Shown here: positions 1 through 9,559 of the stretch, piece by piece | Position numbering within the stretch: position 1 is the stretch's first letter | Layout: every line of letters starts with the position of its first letter | Origin: Calothrix sp. NIES-4101 | GTDB lineage: Bacteria > Cyanobacteriota > Cyanobacteriia > Cyanobacteriales > Nostocaceae | Reading direction: 5' to 3' | Length of the DNA: 64,000 nucleotides | Assembly: GCA_004296455.1 (NCBI GenBank) | Contig: AP018280.1 | Coordinates: 6,436,794 to 6,500,793, forward strand | Notes under the pieces: model-generated | What the model was told of the DNA's origin: nothing | What the model saw: the letters and a program-made list of their open reading frames with translations, nothing else | The model's database searches: none | Position numbers and translations under genes: made by a program

Positions 1-306
1 CTAATGCGTTTAAATTTATTTCCGGAAATTTTTCTTTTCGACATGAAGTTAGATTATAGTACCTGGGGGAAACCTGAATATAATCTTCCCCATCGGCAAA
101 ATTACTTTCAAAGAATTAATAATCTTTATAATAGGTGAATGGTTAGTCACTAACTGCTTGCTAGCTAGCTAGAAATTTTTTTTAATTATTACCACTGCAT
201 TTCGTCACCGTCTGTTGTTTGATTGACTGAATTCTCGAAAAATAAATCACGAATAAATCGCAAATAAACTTGAATTTTTAGGGAGCAGGGCTTTTGATGG
301 TCATTT
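1..306. other. Left-edge non-coding sequence
   Basis: AT-rich sequence with no convincing gene. It contains a small palindrome (GTTAGTCACTAAC, about 144-156) followed directly by GCTAGCTAGCTAG, and a T-run at about 177-183. These could be a terminator for an upstream gene outside the window, or just simple repeats. A promoter for the gene at 307 is expected here, but I cannot point to a clear -10/-35 pair. Confidence 0.35.
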
Positions 307-786
307 TTGATCTCAGTCCCTCCCAACGTAACCTTCATTGTGTCTGTACAACAAGACAAGGAGGACGAATTGCAGAGAAGGTGTAACCGAAATCGGAAGC
401 GATCGCAACGGCGCAAAATATATTGTCCCATTCATGGGTGTTATCTCGATAGTGTGAGTAAAAAGTTTTATCTATACGCTGATACACCCGGACAATTGCA
501 AGCAAGGGGAGTTAGTTCGCGCAATGCTCGAATGCTTTTAGCCCAGCAACAAGCTATACCGCTATCAGATGAGTGGCTAGAAGCATTTTGGTGTCAGGAA
601 TGTCATCAAAAAACATGGTATCGCATTCGTAAGCGCAATCATATTTATGAAGTCTCGTCTGTACCCGCAGAAATATGGCAACAAGTTACGGGTGTAATTT
701 ATCCTGATCACAATCCCAGTGTCAGCGAATTTACACAACGACAGGTGAAGAAGCTTGGTTATCACACTGGTAAAGACTTTAGGTGA
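307..786 (+). CDS. Small Cys/His-rich protein, function unknown
   Basis: 159 codons from ATG 307; I do not recognise the family. Two short cysteine/histidine clusters are visible: C40-P-I-H43-G-C45 near the middle and C96-x2-C99-H100 further on. They could together bind a metal ion such as zinc, but this is inference. The N-terminal 40 residues are very basic (an RRCNRNRKRSQRR run), and there is no membrane segment or signal peptide. The gene stands alone ahead of the polysaccharide locus, about 300 bp upstream of the wzc-like gene and on the same strand. The basic stretch and Cys pairs would fit a nucleic-acid-binding protein. The start is uncertain because no strong ribosome binding site precedes it. 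Confidence 0.6.
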   Translation: MISVPPNVTFIVSVQQDKEDELQRRCNRNRKRSQRRKIYCPIHGCYLDSVSKKFYLYADTPGQLQARGVSSRNARMLLAQQQAIPLSDEWLEAFWCQECHQKTWYRIRKRNHIYEVSSVPAEIWQQVTGVIYPDHNPSVSEFTQRQVKKLGYHTGKDFR

Positions 787-1083
787 TTAGACTTTACATA
801 AGGCATCAAGTAAAAATAAGTAAATAGCGTGCCCGAAAGACAAACATCTTGCTCAGGCGGTTAAGATGCCCGCACTACAAATATTAAATTTTTCAACTTA
901 TTTTTACACGATTCCTAATTAATTAGTAGTTCACTAAAGTAACTTCGTAGGGACAAAAATCTCCGCGTCTCCGCGTCTCCCCTTCTCCGCGTCAATCTCA
1001 ACCCATAATTGACGGGTTGGCGAACCTCTAAATTTGAAGTGCATCGATTCAAGAAACAATCACTCCGGAAGCTATAGAAGACT
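787..1083. repeat. Spacer with dispersed cyanobacterial repeats
   Basis: No gene seen. 863-880 carries AAGATGCCCGCACTACAA, the same unit found at 27122-27136 and in reverse, degenerate form at 26943-27007. At 960-993 there is a low-complexity run built from TCCGCGTCTC units, resembling the tandem G/C-rich tracts at 36580-36615 and 37327-37387. The polysaccharide locus promoter should lie in the last 100 bp of this spacer. Confidence 0.6.
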
Positions 1084-3291
1084 ATGGAATCAAAAGAACA
1101 ACACATTGAAGAAATAGACTTTCATAAATACTGGCTTGTATTGCAACGTCGCTGGGTTCCTGCTGTAGGAGTTTTTGCTGGTGTCGTCACAGCCGCAACA
1201 GCGAATACCATGACTTTGAAACCAAGCTATAAAGCCGAAGGTAGTTTGCTGATTCGCATGAGTCATACTGCTTCCCTCACTGGAGTAGGTGAATCAATGG
1301 GACGGATTGAATCGATCGCTACAAATAGTAATCCATCCGATACCCAAGCTAGGATAGTTGCATCAACTCCAGTGATTGAGGAGACAGTGCGATCGCTCAA
1401 TTTACGGGATGAAGATGGTAAGCTGATCAAAGCTAAGGATTTCTTGGGTAAGCTCAAGGTTGAAGGGGCAAAAGGAACAGATATTTTACAGGTATCCTAT
1501 CAAGATCGAGACCCAGAGTTAGCCGCAAAAGCAGTTAATAAGGTGATTGATACCTATATTAAATCAAATATGCAGTCGAATCGCGCTGAAGCGGAGGCTG
1601 CGGGTAAGTTTATTGCTCAACAGTTACCCCGCTCTGAACGTGCAGTTAAAGTAGCGGAATCGGAACTGCGTAGATTTAAAGAGAGTAATAAAACTATTTT
1701 CCTTCAGGAAGAAACCAGTGCCACAGTTGAGAACATTGCCAAATTAGAGCAAGAGATTACCACTGCACAGGCGCAGTTAGCTGATGTGGGTAGGCGTTCC
1801 CAAGATTTGTTACAGGAAGTCAATATTGATTCGCGTCAAGCTGTAACCTCGGCTTCTCTAAGTGATACTCCTGGGGTACAAGAGGTTTTAAAGGAATTTC
1901 AAGAAGCACAAAGCAAACTGGCTGTCGAAGAAAGTCGATTTTCTCCTGAACACCCCAGTGTCATTAATTTGAAAGAAAAAGTCACTGCTCTCAATCGTGT
2001 TTTGCAAGGGCGAGTGCAGCAAATTAGCGGCAACTCGCAAATCAGTCCCAAAAATCTCCAGGTTGATGAATTGCGACGAACTTTGATTTCCGATGCTGTA
2101 CGTGCCCAAGCTGAACGGAATGGATTAGCTGAACGGATAGAGAAACTAGCGCAGGCTCGTCAAGTATATAAAGAAAGGGCAAATATCTTACCAAAACTAG
2201 AGCAACGACAGCGTGAACTCGAACGCACATTGAAAGCAGCCCAAACGACTTACGAGAATTTGCTCACACGTTTACAAGAAGTCCGCATTGCTGAGAATCA
2301 AAATGTTGGGAATATACGTGTCGTCTCCTATGCAACTCCACCTGATTCACCTATAGAATCGCGCCAAAAACTTATAATTGCCGGGGGTATAGCTGTTGGT
2401 ACTTTACTCGGAATTATTTTGGCATTTGGACTTGATATGATTGACCGGGCAGTGAAAACTGTACGGGAAGCCAGAGAATTATTTCAATATACTTTGTTGG
2501 GTGTGATTCCCAATTTGGTTGTTGCCAATAAGAAAAAATCACCAGATGATGATGGAAGTGAGCTTCCGAGAGTAATTGGTAGAGATATTGGACAGTTTCC
2601 TCTCGGTGATGCTTACCAAATGCTGCAAGCGAATTTGAAGTTCCTTAGTTCTGATAAGCAAATCAAGTCTATTGTTGTCACCAGTTCTGTTAAACATGAG
2701 GGTAAATCAGAGGTGGCAGCGAATTTAGCTGCAAGTATTGCTCAAGTTGGGCAGCGAGTATTACTCGTGGATGCAAATATGCGTCAGCCAATTCAACATC
2801 ATGTTTGGGGTGTAAATAATGCTAGGGGTTTGAGTAATTTAATTGTCGATCAAGTTGAGTTTGATTTGGCAGTACAACAGGTTGCAGATAATCTACATTT
2901 GCTGTCATCGGGTGTGATACCGCCAAATTCGGTGGCGTTGTTGGATTCCCAGAGAATGGCGGCTTTGGTGAATATTTTTGCTAATGCCTACGATTACGTG
3001 ATATTTGACACGCCGCCGCTTGCGGGAACTGCGGATGCGGCGGTTTTGGGTAAGTTGGCAGATGGGATTTTGTTGGTGGTACGTCCCGGTGTGATTGATT
3101 CCGCCAGTGCCAATGCTGCCAAGGAATTTTTGGTTCAATCAGGGCAGAATGTTTTGGGAATGGTAATTAATGGGGTGAATGTTAAGCGTGAACCCGATAG
3201 TTACTTCTACTACAATCGCGATTCCTATGAGGCAAGTAATGTATCTCGAACTTCTGTTTCGACAACAAATGTATCTGAAAAAGTTAGATAA
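1084..3291 (+). CDS. Wzc-like polysaccharide co-polymerase with BY-kinase domain
   Basis: 735 aa. An inner-membrane protein that controls chain length and export of a surface polysaccharide by cycles of tyrosine autophosphorylation. Order: Wzz domain with a first membrane helix (about 24-44), a long coiled-coil periplasmic region (about 170-410), a second helix (about 428-450, ending FGLDMIDRA), then a cytoplasmic P-loop kinase. Visible motifs: Walker A HEGKS (540-542 = GKS), Walker A' LLVDANMR (D563), Walker B VIFDTPP (D642) and a C-terminal tyrosine cluster (Y707, Y709, Y710, Y715). Two motifs depart from the usual form: Walker A has VKH where PG/PK is common and E after GKS, and the second Asp of A' is Asn. 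It is the first gene of the locus; wzm/wzt-like genes follow. The co-polymerase assignment is firm; kinase activity is less sure. Confidence 0.92.
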   Translation: MESKEQHIEEIDFHKYWLVLQRRWVPAVGVFAGVVTAATANTMTLKPSYKAEGSLLIRMSHTASLTGVGESMGRIESIATNSNPSDTQARIVASTPVIEETVRSLNLRDEDGKLIKAKDFLGKLKVEGAKGTDILQVSYQDRDPELAAKAVNKVIDTYIKSNMQSNRAEAEAAGKFIAQQLPRSERAVKVAESELRRFKESNKTIFLQEETSATVENIAKLEQEITTAQAQLADVGRRSQDLLQEVNIDSRQAVTSASLSDTPGVQEVLKEFQEAQSKLAVEESRFSPEHPSVINLKEKVTALNRVLQGRVQQISGNSQISPKNLQVDELRRTLISDAVRAQAERNGLAERIEKLAQARQVYKERANILPKLEQRQRELERTLKAAQTTYENLLTRLQEVRIAENQNVGNIRVVSYATPPDSPIESRQKLIIAGGIAVGTLLGIILAFGLDMIDRAVKTVREARELFQYTLLGVIPNLVVANKKKSPDDDGSELPRVIGRDIGQFPLGDAYQMLQANLKFLSSDKQIKSIVVTSSVKHEGKSEVAANLAASIAQVGQRVLLVDANMRQPIQHHVWGVNNARGLSNLIVDQVEFDLAVQQVADNLHLLSSGVIPPNSVALLDSQRMAALVNIFANAYDYVIFDTPPLAGTADAAVLGKLADGILLVVRPGVIDSASANAAKEFLVQSGQNVLGMVINGVNVKREPDSYFYYNRDSYEASNVSRTSVSTTNVSEKVR

Positions 3292-3293
3292 TT

Positions 3294-3437
3294 CTCAAGA
3301 AACTCGGTTTCTCTTTTTCGCAAATGGCTGAACAAACCCAGGTATGTATTATTTTTGCGTGGTGGGAGAAAACAGGTTTCTAGGATTTCTTATGTTAATT
3401 AATGATTTTTCGTGAGGGAGAAACCCGTTTTCTTGAG
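3294..3437. repeat. Palindromic dispersed repeat / MITE-like element
   Basis: The ends form an imperfect 20-bp inverted repeat: CTCAAGAAACTCGGTTTCTC at 3294-3313 and its near-complement GAGAAACCCGTTTTCTTGAG at 3418-3437. A related GAGAAAACAGGTTTCTAG lies between them. It fills most of the gap between the wzc-like and wzm genes. No target-site duplication is clear. It could also fold as an mRNA hairpin that modulates read-through between the two genes. Confidence 0.6.
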
Positions 3438-3506
3438 TTTTTGAATATTATTTACCAGAGATTAAAGTATTGCAGTCCTAAATCATGTTTGTTGTTTAAT
3501 TTATAG

Positions 3507-4334
3507 ATGAAAAGTAAAGAACTAATAATCGAAGCTGGTCGGACAGAGAGACAATATTGGAAAGACCTCTGGAAATATCGGGAATTATTCTACTTCCTCG
3601 CTTGGCGTGATATTCTTGTGCGCTATAAGCAAACCGTCATTGGCATGGCATGGGCATTAATTCGCCCTTTCCTAACCATGGTAGTGTTCTCTGTTGTATT
3701 TGGTCAGTTAGCAAAACTACCTAGTGAAGGAAACGCACCTTACCCAATTCTTGTCTATGCAGCGATGTTACCCTGGCAGTTTTTTGCTGGTGCTTTGTCT
3801 GAATGCAGTAATAGCTTAATTAGCAACGCCAACTTGCTGTCTAAAGTATACTTTCCCCGTCTGATTGTGCCTACAAGTGCAATAATTGTCAGCTTTGTAG
3901 ATTTCATGATTTCTGGCATGATTCTATTGGGTTTGATGGCTTACTACAACTTTGTCCCTAGTTGGCGAATTCTCACACTGCCCTTATTTATTTTGGTTGC
4001 CTTTGCTGCATCAATGGGAGCAGGATTATGGCTGGCAGCTTTAACAGTTGAATATCGGGATTTTCGCCATATCGTGCCGTTTATTGTCCAATTTGGCTTG
4101 TATGTTTCCCCTGTTGGATTTAGCAGCAGCATTGTTCCAGATCAATGGCGGTTACTTTACTCCTTAAACCCGATGGTGGGTGTCATAGATGGTTTTCGCT
4201 GGGCGATTTTAGGTGGAGACTCCCAGATATATTTTCATGGATTTGCGTTGTCATTAGCGATCGTAATTTTCATGTTGTGGAGTGGTATTTGGTATTTCCG
4301 CAAGATGGAACGTACTTTTGCAGATGTGATTTAG
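3507..4334 (+). CDS. wzm: ABC-2 polysaccharide export permease (Wzm-like)
   Basis: 275 aa integral membrane protein of the ABC-2 polysaccharide permease family (Wzm/KpsM/TagG), which forms the channel for export of lipid-linked glycan across the inner membrane. The N-terminal amphipathic stretch (YWKDLWKYRELFYFLAWRD, about 16-35) and the RYKQTVIGMAWALIRP motif (about 39-54) are family hallmarks. About six hydrophobic segments follow, with a conserved NPM near residue 222. The length is normal. The stop is 15 nt before the wzt start, so the two are almost certainly co-translated. Confidence 0.93.
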   Translation: MKSKELIIEAGRTERQYWKDLWKYRELFYFLAWRDILVRYKQTVIGMAWALIRPFLTMVVFSVVFGQLAKLPSEGNAPYPILVYAAMLPWQFFAGALSECSNSLISNANLLSKVYFPRLIVPTSAIIVSFVDFMISGMILLGLMAYYNFVPSWRILTLPLFILVAFAASMGAGLWLAALTVEYRDFRHIVPFIVQFGLYVSPVGFSSSIVPDQWRLLYSLNPMVGVIDGFRWAILGGDSQIYFHGFALSLAIVIFMLWSGIWYFRKMERTFADVI

Positions 4335-4349
4335 GGAGGAGTGAATTGC

Positions 4350-5615
4350 GTGTCTGATACTGTAATTCGAGTTGAAAATTTAAGTAAAAAATACGTTCTT
4401 AGTCATCAAAAAGAAGGACGCAGTAACTACAAATCTTTGCGTGAATCTATTACTGATGGAGTCAGTTCGCTAAGTAAAAAATTATTCAATCCCTCTAGTA
4501 AAGAAATATGTAACCCAGTCTGTGAAGAGTTTTGGGCATTGAAAGATGTTTCGTTTGAAATTAAGCAGGGTGATAGAGTTGGTATTATTGGTCGAAATGG
4601 TGCGGGAAAATCAACATTATTAAAAATATTAAGTCGAATTACTGAGCCTACTAGTGGAAGTATCCGAATTAAGGGTAGAGTTGCAAGTTTATTAGAAGTT
4701 GGGACAGGCTTTCATCCAGAATTGACAGGAAGGGAGAATATTTTTCTTAATGGTACAATTCTGGGGATGAGCAAGGAGGAGATTAAAAGGAAATTTGATG
4801 AAATTGTTGCGTTTGCCGAGATTGAAAAGTTTTTAGATACGCCTGTTAAGCGATATTCTTCTGGTATGTATGTGCGGTTGGCATTTGCAGTTGCAGCGCA
4901 TTTAGAACCGGAAATTTTGATTGTGGATGAAGTTTTAGCGGTTGGAGATGCCCAGTTTCAGAAGAAGTGTTTAGGTAAGATGGAGGATGTAGGGAAGGAG
5001 GGAAGGACTGTATTGTTTGTTAGTCACAACATGCAAGGTATAAGACGATTGTGTTCCAAAGCAGTTTACCTTGAGCAGGGAGTCACTAAGAAGGTTAACA
5101 GTGTTGAAGATGCAATCCAACGTTATTCTGCTAATTTATCTATGTCAGCTTTTGATGTTGACCTAGATTCTGTGCGAAGAAATAGTGGATTTGGAGAAAA
5201 AGCTCGTTTACTTCGGATTCAATTAACTCCAGGCACTAGTTTTAGTTATGGAGAACCTCTAGAGTTAATATTTTTCATTCGTTGTAAAGGAGAAATACCC
5301 GATTTAGCTATCGGTATCGGATTTGATACTCTAGATGGTAACAGAATTATGACTCTCGACTCTGACCACAATCAAGCTCCTCTACAAATGGCAGATGGTG
5401 TTCATGAAATTCATTTTTCTGTAGATAGAAATCCACTACATCCAGGCAGATATTCAGTAGGTGTAGCTATTATTTCAAACTTATTTGCCTTAGATTATAT
5501 TCCTAACTCAATCGTCTGGGAAGTTAGTTCTGGTTCTACTGACTTAATAGGAGACCGGAGTTACGGAGGCTGTCGTTTACCTGTTAAAGTATTAGCTTTA
5601 CAGACATCGATATAA
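4350..5615 (+). CDS. wzt: ABC exporter ATPase with C-terminal glycan-binding domain (Wzt-like)
   Basis: 421 aa from GTG 4350. I prefer this start to the GTG at 4341 because the ribosome site GGAGGA (4335-4340) directly abuts 4341 but sits 9 nt from 4350, giving the N-terminus VSDTVIRVENLSKKY. Nucleotide-binding domain (about 1-245): Walker A GRNGAGKST, signature YSSGMYVRLAF, Walker B ILIVDEVLAVGD, H-loop VSHN. The remaining 170 residues are the Wzt_C-type beta-sandwich that in other Wzt proteins recognises the modified end of the glycan. It powers the Wzm channel encoded just upstream. The next gene is a methyltransferase, which fits a model where methylation of the chain end is read by the Wzt C-domain (known for some O-antigens, inferred here). 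Confidence 0.93.
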   Translation: MSDTVIRVENLSKKYVLSHQKEGRSNYKSLRESITDGVSSLSKKLFNPSSKEICNPVCEEFWALKDVSFEIKQGDRVGIIGRNGAGKSTLLKILSRITEPTSGSIRIKGRVASLLEVGTGFHPELTGRENIFLNGTILGMSKEEIKRKFDEIVAFAEIEKFLDTPVKRYSSGMYVRLAFAVAAHLEPEILIVDEVLAVGDAQFQKKCLGKMEDVGKEGRTVLFVSHNMQGIRRLCSKAVYLEQGVTKKVNSVEDAIQRYSANLSMSAFDVDLDSVRRNSGFGEKARLLRIQLTPGTSFSYGEPLELIFFIRCKGEIPDLAIGIGFDTLDGNRIMTLDSDHNQAPLQMADGVHEIHFSVDRNPLHPGRYSVGVAIISNLFALDYIPNSIVWEVSSGSTDLIGDRSYGGCRLPVKVLALQTSI

Positions 5616-5676
5616 TTTCAATAAACTCTTGCTTGTTACGAATTTAAATACTTAATCTGTATCCTAAATTTTGAAT

Positions 5677-6636
5677 ATGAATGAACCTAGAGGACTAGAG
5701 CTTATTGAGCGCTACAAAAAAAATTATGGGATTGCTGAGGAAGCCATTCTCACAGAAGAAATGATTTTGCAACACTGGGAACTAGAAAAACAATTAACGC
5801 ATGAGCTTTTACAGTCAAAGCCTGAATCTAGATGGGAAACTTTTGAAAAATGCTACACCACTCTCTATGAAAAACTAGAGTGGCTTAATCGCTTGATTGA
5901 TTCTGAGAAAGAGGTAGAAAATCCTGACGCGAAATATGCAGAGTGGATTCGGTTGATTGGTTCCCCCCCTAAGAAAATCTACGAGGTTGGTTCTGGAAGA
6001 GGTGAGATGATCACATACTTAGCAAAACAAGGCTATGAATGCAGAGCAACTGAAGTTACTCGGGAGCGAGGTGAAAAATGGGTTACTAGCATTCCCAACT
6101 TGATCTGGGCAGTTTCAGATGGAGTAAATCTTGAAAGATTTGAGCCTGCAAACACTTACAATGTCGTGATTTCTGATCAAGTAATTGAGCATTTACATCC
6201 AGATGACTTGATAGAACATTTTAAAGGAGTTCTGGAAATCTTAGTTCCTGGAGGTCGTTACATTTTTAGAACACCTCATGTGCATTCTGGACCTAGTGAT
6301 ATTTCCCGTGTTTTTAAGTGTGAAAAAGCAATGGGAATGCATCTAAAGGAGTATACATACCGTGAAGTGGCTATCAAACTTAAACAGGCTGGCTTTAAAC
6401 ACATACAAACTACAACACCTAACTCTAGGAAAATTAAGCACATTCTAGGTCCGTATTATAACTCCAATGTAGTTCACACTATTTATTTGAACTACTACTA
6501 TGTAGTTGAAAGTTTAATTAAACTTTTACCCACTCAAGAAATGAGAGTAAAAGCAGTAGAAAAAGCCTCACGCATATCTCCGTTCCTAGGACAGGTAACT
6601 ATAATTGCTGAAAAAAGTAACGTGCTGAGTAAATAA
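5677..6636 (+). CDS. SAM-dependent methyltransferase (class I)
   Basis: 319 aa from ATG 5677; an in-frame TTG two codons upstream is less likely. The Rossmann methyltransferase fold starts near residue 103: motif I YEVGSGRGEM (the E/DxGxGxG loop that binds SAM), an acidic residue after strand beta-2 (TEVTRE), VVISDQVIEHLHPDD as motif II/III, and VPGGRYIFRTPH as the post-II loop. An alpha-helical N-terminal extension of about 100 residues precedes it. It follows wzt by 61 bp and probably methylates a sugar or the non-reducing end of the glycan; N- or C-methylation of a nucleotide sugar is possible. The acceptor cannot be read from sequence. Confidence 0.85.
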   Translation: MNEPRGLELIERYKKNYGIAEEAILTEEMILQHWELEKQLTHELLQSKPESRWETFEKCYTTLYEKLEWLNRLIDSEKEVENPDAKYAEWIRLIGSPPKKIYEVGSGRGEMITYLAKQGYECRATEVTRERGEKWVTSIPNLIWAVSDGVNLERFEPANTYNVVISDQVIEHLHPDDLIEHFKGVLEILVPGGRYIFRTPHVHSGPSDISRVFKCEKAMGMHLKEYTYREVAIKLKQAGFKHIQTTTPNSRKIKHILGPYYNSNVVHTIYLNYYYVVESLIKLLPTQEMRVKAVEKASRISPFLGQVTIIAEKSNVLSK

Positions 6637-6826
6637 GAATACTAAAATTTTGTGTTTCTATAAGCACTTTGGCTAAATAGGGAATTGTAGTGTGGTCATA
6701 CCCAAATGTGTAAAACTATTGTTAAATCTCAAAACTTTATTTAGGTTCTGTCCCTGGTTTTTTCGCTTAAATTTTCAAAAATCATACATTATATAGCTCA
6801 TTTCACAAGACTCAAATATAAGCACC

Positions 6827-8188
6827 ATGAATATACTTGTTATTTCATATTATCAATTATATCCATTTGAAACTGGCGCAAGTATTGCCCAATTTGGAAT
6901 GATTGAATACTTAAGTAATCTCTGTCATATCAGTCTATTACTTCCTGAAAATAGTTCTATGACAAATAAAGAGTTTACGAAACTAAATGAGTTGTTACCA
7001 AATGTAAAGATTTATACTATTCACTCCATGCGACAACATGAATCAAATAGCAAAACACAGAGAAAATATATCAGTTCAAAAATATTTAGATTTCTTCAGA
7101 TATTCAAAAATAAATTGAAGTTTTTTTTTAAAAAAAATCAAATTGTTAATGTTGGTAATTTACAAAACATTTCAGTAGAAGAAGATTTTATAGACCGATA
7201 CTCATCATACAATCCGTATTATCTTCATACTAAGAAATATATTGAAAAAATTCATGAAATAATTGTGCAAGATGAAATTGATATTGTTCAACTAGAATTT
7301 TTGGAAAACTTGAATTTAGTAACAGCTATACCTGCGTCAGTAAAAAAAGTATTTGTACAACATGAAGGAATGTTTTATAGGATTAAGTCTCATATAATTG
7401 CCAAACAAATAGAATCAGTTGTTACTGACTATATTTTCAATTTTTATAAATCTATAGAACTTTCTTTGCTAGAACAGTTTGACGGAATTTTAACATTTAA
7501 TGACTCTGAAAAAGAAATCTTAAAAATAAGTTTAGAAAAGAGAAATAATAAACTAAGTTTTTGTGTTTCTCCCTATCCCATTCTTGAGCCTGACTTTCAA
7601 AAATTAGACAGAGAAACATTTCTCAAACCAAATAAATTGATATTTGTGGGAGGAGAAAATCATTTTCCAAATAAAGATGCGGTGGAGTGGTTTCTAGAAG
7701 AAACAGCAGTGGAAATATTCAAAAATTTTAGATTAAGACTTTATGTAATAGGTAAATGGAGTTTAGATACAATTGAAAAATATAAGAATCATCCTAGTCA
7801 AGTTTGTTTTTTGGGCTATGTAGAGGATTTATATGAATTTTCTAAGGGAAGTATTAGTATAGCTCCAGTAAGAATAGGTGGAGGTTTAAGGACTAAAATA
7901 ATGTTAGCTATGGCTCAAGGTATTCCAGTTATATGTACTAAATTTGCACTTGAAGGAATAAATGCAAAGCATTTAGAAAGTGTGATGATTGCCGAGAATA
8001 AAGATTTATTTTGCTGGTCTGTGGAGTATCTTTTGGCAGATTGCGAACGCACATATATGATGTGTCGGAATGCTCAGAATTTAATAAGGCAAGAATATTC
8101 ACAGCCTATCGTTTCTCAAGTTAGGCATAGTTTTTATAAAAGTCTTTTATCAAATTCTTTGGAACCTGATAACTTTGTAAGTAGTTAA
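6827..8188 (+). CDS. GT4-like glycosyltransferase
   Basis: 453 aa, GT-B fold. The N-terminal Rossmann domain opens with MNILVISYYQLYPFETGAS. The nucleotide-sugar half begins near residue 271 with KLIFVGGENHFPNKDAVEW and contains GGGLRTKIMLAMAQGIPV (about 350-367), the GGLR-x-K-x-x-x-AMA loop of GT4-like enzymes. It transfers a sugar from an activated donor onto the growing repeat unit on the cytoplasmic face of the membrane; donor and linkage are not predictable. The gene is noticeably richer in A/T than its neighbours, with A-runs around 7123-7140, and follows a 190-bp AT-rich gap with no other feature I can support. Confidence 0.85.
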   Translation: MNILVISYYQLYPFETGASIAQFGMIEYLSNLCHISLLLPENSSMTNKEFTKLNELLPNVKIYTIHSMRQHESNSKTQRKYISSKIFRFLQIFKNKLKFFFKKNQIVNVGNLQNISVEEDFIDRYSSYNPYYLHTKKYIEKIHEIIVQDEIDIVQLEFLENLNLVTAIPASVKKVFVQHEGMFYRIKSHIIAKQIESVVTDYIFNFYKSIELSLLEQFDGILTFNDSEKEILKISLEKRNNKLSFCVSPYPILEPDFQKLDRETFLKPNKLIFVGGENHFPNKDAVEWFLEETAVEIFKNFRLRLYVIGKWSLDTIEKYKNHPSQVCFLGYVEDLYEFSKGSISIAPVRIGGGLRTKIMLAMAQGIPVICTKFALEGINAKHLESVMIAENKDLFCWSVEYLLADCERTYMMCRNAQNLIRQEYSQPIVSQVRHSFYKSLLSNSLEPDNFVSS

Positions 8189-8346
8189 TATCAATAGTGA
8201 GCTATGGGCAAAAGATTTTATAGTTGTTATTAAAAGTAATTGTAGTTGCGATAAGTGCAACACAAGAAAAGTTTTACCGATTTTGCTCCTTAGAAAGTTA
8301 TATATCTGGAATTGTATTTAAAGTATCTAGTGACGAGTCAACAGTA

Positions 8347-9381
8347 ATGATTGAGCAACATCCATATCGAGCTACTATTCCACCCGTGCCCTCTGAAACT
8401 CCACAACCTTTGTGGTCAGTCATGATTCCCACTTACAATTGCGCTCACTATCTACGTGAAACACTAGCTAGTGTTTTATCGCAAGACCCAGGACCAGAGG
8501 TAATGCAAATAGAGGTAGTTGACGACCACTCTACTAAAGATGATCCTGAAGCGGTTGTCAGAGAATTAGGACAGGGTCGCGTTAGTTTTTATCGCCAACC
8601 AGAGAATGTAGGATATATCAAGAATTTTAATACTTGTTTAGAGCGATCGCATGGAAATTTAGTTCATCTCCTGCATGGTGATGATGGCGTGCGAGATAGT
8701 TTCTATGGCAAGATGCAGCAAGCTTTTGAGAAAAGCTCTGATATTGGTGCTGCTTTCTGTCGCCACATTAGTATGAATGAAAATGGACATTGGCAGTGCT
8801 TTTCCACATTAGAGCAACCTGAAAGTGGTGTTATAGAAAATTGGTTGGAGAAAATTGCCGTCATAAATCGTCTACAACCACCGTCAATGGTAGTACAGCG
8901 TTCTGTATACGAAAAGATTGGAGGGTTTGATAGCCGTATATCCTGCTGTGCCGAGGATTGGGAAATGTGGGTACGGATTGCTGCACACTATCCAGTCTGG
9001 TATGAAGTTGAGCCATTAGCACTTTATAGGGTTCATTCATCATCTCTTACAGGACGCTGCGCGCGCACTGGTCAAAACGTTAGAGATTTAAGGCAGATCA
9101 TAGAAATTATTCAGCCTTACTTGCCTCAAGCAAATGCCAGTGATTTATCTAAGAAAGCTAGAGAGAATTGGGCAATTTATGCAATTAGAGATATAACACC
9201 ACAAATATTTGCAATGGGTGATTTGACAGCTACAATTACTCAAATTCAAGAAAGTTTAAAGTGTAGCAACTCCTCGAAGGTAATGAAGGAATTAATTTCG
9301 ATGCTTTGGCGAACAGGGAAAATCTCGGTGAAAAACATAGTAAAAACCGCAGTTATATCATGTTCAGATAATGACTTATGA
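8347..9381 (+). CDS. GT2 glycosyltransferase
   Basis: 345 aa from ATG 8347. An in-frame TTG at 8224 would add 41 residues that do not resemble the family, so I start at MIEQHPYRATIPPVP. GT-A fold: VMIPTYNCAHYL at strand 1, IEVVDDHSTKDD, a metal-site HGDD, and CAEDWEMWVR with the ED acid pair expected of the catalytic base. No membrane segment. It lies in the polysaccharide locus between two other transferases and probably adds one residue of the repeat unit. Sugar specificity is unknown. Confidence 0.85.
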   Translation: MIEQHPYRATIPPVPSETPQPLWSVMIPTYNCAHYLRETLASVLSQDPGPEVMQIEVVDDHSTKDDPEAVVRELGQGRVSFYRQPENVGYIKNFNTCLERSHGNLVHLLHGDDGVRDSFYGKMQQAFEKSSDIGAAFCRHISMNENGHWQCFSTLEQPESGVIENWLEKIAVINRLQPPSMVVQRSVYEKIGGFDSRISCCAEDWEMWVRIAAHYPVWYEVEPLALYRVHSSSLTGRCARTGQNVRDLRQIIEIIQPYLPQANASDLSKKARENWAIYAIRDITPQIFAMGDLTATITQIQESLKCSNSSKVMKELISMLWRTGKISVKNIVKTAVISCSDNDL

Positions 9382-9559
9382 TAAAAGCAGGTAGTAAAAT
9401 GATAAAAAATGCCGAAACGGATTAGCATAACCACGCATTTAAATCTTTCTGAGTTAGAACAACTTTACCGATGAGAGATTGCTTTCAAGATAAATCTAGA
9501 GATACAAAAGATTTAATTCCTGATACTTGGATACAAATTTAAAACTGAATATTAATAAA

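Noticed and set aside
189-431. 80-codon minus ORF
   Set aside because: Overlaps the better supported gene at 307 in antisense and has an atypical Cys/Arg-rich composition.
4341-4349. GTG 4341 as the wzt start
   Set aside because: The GGAGGA site touches it; GTG 4350 has proper 9-nt spacing.
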